Part shown: positions 60,693-64,000 of the stretch, one piece after another | Layout of the letters: every line of letters begins with the position of its first letter | How positions within the stretch are numbered: position 1 is the first letter of the stretch | Source of the DNA: Cylicocyclus nassatus | Lineage: Eukaryota; Nematoda; Chromadorea; Rhabditida; Strongylidae | Direction of reading: 5' to 3' | NCBI GenBank assembly: GCA_958299035.1 | Contig: CATQJL010000112.1 | Location: 51,318,491-51,382,490, forward strand | DNA length: 64,000 bases | Made by a program: the position numbers and the translations under genes | Notes under the pieces: generated by a model | Databases searched by the model: none | What the model saw: only the letters and a program-made list of their open reading frames with translations | What the model was told of the DNA's origin: nothing

Positions 60693-61324
60693 TCCATTTA
60701 TGATCGCGCCAAAAATGACTCGAATTCTTTGCAATAAATAATAAATAAACAAAAACAAAAAAAACACCTAATTCCGTTTCGTTCCTACTCACTATACGGA
60801 AATTAGGCAAGGTATACGATCTTCCCGGAACTCATCAGTAGTGAAGGAAGATCGTAGACTAGTAAGTCAAAAATAAAAAAACAGGAAAAAAAATTAAGAA
60901 AGAAAAATCCAAAATTTCAGTTATAGATTAGGAAGCTATGTTAGCAATCATCCACTTGCTATTGTTATTTGTAAGTAGTGCTCCTTAGCATTCTAAATGA
61001 AATAGCAAGCTTGGTAGAAACTAATAGAAGAAAGGGAAGAAGAACCATAAAAATAACAAATTTATAAAGAAAGAGAGTGTAATAAGGAGGGGAGTCAATG
61101 TATTGTAGCGGAATTTAAATTCAAAATATTCGCGCGTAGCAACCAATGTGGTTGGTTATCGTAGGAGCACGTTACTAACTAACGTTACTTACTCACTTAC
61201 TAACTTATATAATTATAGTTATAATATTACTAATATATAAATGTTTAATATTTACTAGAGTAACATATTCTTATATTATTGTTTATTTACTTATTAATTT
61301 TTTTAAATTTTTTTTTAAATAATA
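60693..61324. other. AT-rich intergenic stretch, no gene seen
   Basis: Flank of the PLE. From about 61,165 it becomes low-complexity (actaac/ttactaac-like and TA-rich runs), which supplies many TA dinucleotides, the target used by mariner-type elements; three of these follow. Confidence 0.6.
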
Positions 61325-62035
61325 TTAGGTGGGTGCAAAAGTTCTGTCGTTTTATTTTCAAAAATTTGTAACTTCGCCAGATTTCAACGGATTTGCTTGC
61401 TTGTAATTTTATTAGAAAGATTAGGTCTTCCGCTTTCAATAGCTGTTTTGTAGAGCTTCTGTTTCACACTGATTGCCGAGATAAAAATGGAATCTAAGAC
61501 CATGTCAACTTTGACCATTTTAAGTTAGGTCACCAAAAATCTGGAATGCTGCAGAAAAATTTGAAATCGTCAGTACATATGTTTTTTGGCTTACTCTTTA
61601 CAATTGTGAAGAGTTTGTGCTGTTTGGACGTCTCTGTGAGAAGTTATGATTTTCGCGAAAATTCACAAATTAATTGATTTTGATTATTGATCCATGGTAA
61701 ACTCGATATTCATAACATCTCACGGAGACGTTCAAACAGCACAAATTTTTCACAGATGCAAAGTGTAGGCCAAAAAACATATGTACGGAAGATTTCAGAT
61801 TTTTCTGCAGCGTTCCCGATTTTTGATGACCTAACTTAAAATGGTCAAAGTTTGCATGGCCTCAGTTTTTCATTTTTATCTCTGCACTCAGTGTGAAACA
61901 GAAGCTCTACAAGAAAGCGCTTGAAAGCGGAAGACCTATTCTTTCTAATAAAATTACAGGCAAGCAAATCCGTTGAAATCTGGCGAAGTTACAAATTTTT
62001 GAAAATGAAACGACAGAACTTTTGCACCCACCTAA
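61325..62035. mobile_element. Palindromic mariner-type MITE 1 (711 bp)
   Basis: The ends are ttaggtgggtgcaaaagttc and its inverse. The two halves are inverse copies along their whole length (arms about 350 bp, roughly 90% by eye), meeting near 61,680. It is flanked by TA at 61,323-61,324 and 62,036-62,037. It has no coding capacity. The tip resembles the TTAGGTTGGTGCAAAAGT ends of mariner elements, so mobilisation by a mariner transposase elsewhere is inferred. Confidence 0.88.
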
Positions 62036-62046
62036 TATAATATATA

Positions 62047-63016
62047 TTAGGTTGGTCCGAAAGTTCTTGCGCATCATTTTCAAAATATCATAACTTCCTT
62101 GCCACTCGATGGATTTCGTTAAGATTATACCTGTTCGAAAGAGAAATCCATGCTCTTTATCGCTGTACCTTCGGCATGAATTACGTTGAGAAATTTCGAG
62201 AGTTACAAGCAATTGAAGGAAATCAGTCAAAATTGGCATTTTTCGAGCTGGGTCACGAAAAATTCTGGAAGTATCTTTGTTGGATAGAGAAAATTATGCT
62301 CATTACAATGGTAGTTTTCTGATGAGTTGAAACGAAAAAGATCGAAAGTTAGGAGCAAATAAAGAGAATTCCTTCAGTTTTGTAATTTTTGAGCATGGTC
62401 AAAAAAGCCCAGAAACGTCACAGAAAAAACGAAAAAGTCATAAACGTGGGTTTTGTGACCTTCTCTTTCTAGCTGAGCGGAAATCGTGCTAATCGAGAGC
62501 AATTTTGATTTTCGTGAAAAATGCAGGCCCGAAAATCCGAAAAAATCACGAAAAACAAAATTGCTCTCGATTAGCTCGAAAGTTGCTCAGCTAGAATGAG
62601 AAAGGTCACAAAATCCACGTTCATGGCTTTTTCGTATTTTCTGTGACGTTTCTGGGCTTTTTTGACCATGCTCAAAAATTACAAAACTGAAGGAATTCTC
62701 TTTATTTGCTCCTAACTTTCGATCTTTTTCGTTTCAATTCACGAAAAAGCTACCATTGTAATGAGCATAATTTTCTCTATCATATAAAAATACTTCCAGA
62801 ATTTTTGTGACCCAGCTCGAAAAATGCCAATTTTGACTGATTTCCTTCAATTGCTTGTAACTCTCGAAATTTCTCAACGTAATTCATGGCGAAGGTAAAG
62901 CGGTAAAGAGCATGGATTTCTCTTTCGAACAGATATAATCTTAACGAAATCCATCGAGTGGCAAGGAAGTTATGATATTTTGAAAATGATGCGCAAGAAC
63001 TTTCGGACCAACCTAA
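62047..63016. mobile_element. Palindromic mariner-type MITE 2 (970 bp)
   Basis: The ends are ttaggttggtccgaaagttc and its inverse. The left arm (62,047 to about 62,525) and right arm (about 62,540 to 63,016) are inverse copies with few differences, for example tatcgctgtacc versus taccgctttacc. The central spacer is very short, so a single strand could form a hairpin of nearly 480 bp. It is flanked by TA (62,045-62,046 and 63,017-63,018). No transposase. It is unrelated in internal sequence to MITE 1. Confidence 0.9.
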
Positions 63017-63033
63017 TATTTTGGTTTTATATA

Positions 63034-64000
63034 TTAGGTCATTCCAAAAGTAATTTCGCTTTTTTCAAACGGGCGCCACATTTCATGGAACGAAGGTTTC
63101 TGAGAGATTCTGAAAGCATTCGATGCAGAATTTCATTCTTTTTCTAATGGTTATGAAACTGTTGCAAAGCAGCCAATGCGCTTTCAGAAAATAACCAAAA
63201 TCTGCGACCATTGCTTTTTGAGATGGTCAAGTTTCACAATTTTTTAAAACTTTTATATCAATCCTCAGAAGGAGTTCAAGTAACGATTCGATGGAGCAAA
63301 CCTTATGGAATACCAGTATTTTTTCTTATTCGCGTAGCGCGCCGTAATTTTTTAAAAGATTTTTCAACAGAACCATCGGATTTTGGCAGGCCCGCCTCAG
63401 CCACAATCGCATCAAACATCATAACTTTTCGGAATTTGAGACTATCAGGGTAGTACTATGAGTTAGCATTAATTTTACAAAGCAAATGAGGGTTTACGGG
63501 TTCGAAATATGAAATTTTCGCTTCGGGTACAGGCTGGGGCTCGCTAAAAAATGAGTTATGACGATTTCTCTCCGGAGACCAAACGAATCGGAAACAAAAA
63601 ACACCTGTTAGAAAGAGGAGAAAATGCTGCATCGAAAAGTGCGCGAGCTGCTCTTCTTTTGATGTTCTACAAGTATCTAGCTGCCCAAGTGTGAAAATCA
63701 TTAGCATCGGTTAAAATTCTGTTAAAAATGTATGACAAGCTATGGAAAAGAGAAAAAAGTAGTGCTGTACTCCATAAGGTTTGCTCTATCGAATCTTTAC
63801 TTGAAGTCCTTCTGAGAATTGATATAAAAGTATAGAAAAATTGTTAAACTTGACCATCTCAAAAAGCATAGTTCGCAGATTTTGGTTATTTTCTGAAAGC
63901 TCATTGATTGTTTTGCAACAACTTCATAAACATTAGAAAGAGAATGAAATTCTGCATCGAATGCCTCCAAGATCTCTCAGAAACCTTTGTTCCATGAAAT
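63034..64000. mobile_element. Palindromic mariner-type MITE 3, cut by window end
   Basis: The left tip is ttaggtcattccaaaagtaa, preceded by TA. The left arm (63,034 to about 63,330) has its inverse from about 63,750 to the window end. Matching blocks are gcaaaccttatgga/tccataaggtttgc, gaccatctcaaaaagca with its inverse, and catttcatggaac with atttcatggaac inverted. About 420 bp of unpaired sequence lies between the arms. The right tip (about 50-60 bp) should lie just beyond base 64,000. No coding capacity supported. Confidence 0.82.

Noticed and set aside
61165..61322. Telomere-like or functional TA-rich repeat
   Set aside because: Irregular ttactaac/TA-rich low complexity with no fixed unit; best seen as an AT-rich insertion target.
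63456..63707. 83-codon minus-strand frame inside MITE 3
   Set aside because: It lies in the unpaired centre of a non-autonomous palindromic element and has no similarity to a transposase.

Overview
This is a eukaryotic, almost certainly invertebrate (metazoan), repeat-rich chromosomal window with no conventional host gene that I can support. The evidence is a long satellite array plus four classes of eukaryotic mobile element: a Helitron, a Penelope-like element (PLE), a BEL/Pao LTR retrotransposon and palindromic mariner-type MITEs. A nematode or arthropod would fit; the sequence does not decide the species.

Layout. (1) Positions 1 to about 43,343 are one head-to-tail satellite array with a unit of 182-184 bp, roughly 235-240 units, entering from beyond the left edge. 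Units fall into three monomer classes. They are arranged in higher-order repeats of 3, 6, 11, 12, 18, 20 and 25-27 units, so large blocks recur at integer multiples of the unit. The many short open frames here are repeat artefacts, because 183 bp is exactly 61 codons. The array ends with a strongly decayed monomer at 43,336-43,495. (2) 44,894-49,962 (minus) is a nearly complete Helitron Rep-helicase gene. It is broken by one in-frame TGA and one frameshift/deletion, and its N-terminus carries eleven contiguous 23-residue repeats that look like an STPR DNA-binding domain. (3) 50,715-51,089 is a small mariner-type MITE. (4) 51,145-53,918 is a non-coding foldback element with diverged arms of about 650 bp. 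(5) 54,051-55,381 (plus) is the 5' end of a BEL/Pao retrotransposon: inferred LTR, tRNA-Gly primer-binding site, and a gag broken by TAG. (6) 55,384-57,020 holds two diverged copies of an unidentified dispersed repeat with internal tandem units. (7) 57,267-60,679 is a PLE encoding a reverse transcriptase plus GIY-YIG endonuclease (degraded). It is flanked by 832-bp near-identical inverted arms and probable target-site duplications, and each arm has a hammerhead-ribozyme-like motif. (8) 61,325-64,000 is a row of three unrelated long palindromic MITEs with mariner-like ends, separated by only 11 and 17 bp of TA-rich DNA; the third is cut by the window edge.

Taken together this looks like the edge of a satellite block, possibly pericentromeric heterochromatin, passing into a graveyard of nested transposons. 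The genes do not form a pathway; each mobile element is its own unit. The most unusual items are the STPR-like repeat domain fused to a Helitron replicase, the class-structured satellite with a conserved dyad in each unit, the PLE with paired hammerhead-like motifs, and the tandem cluster of palindromic MITEs.
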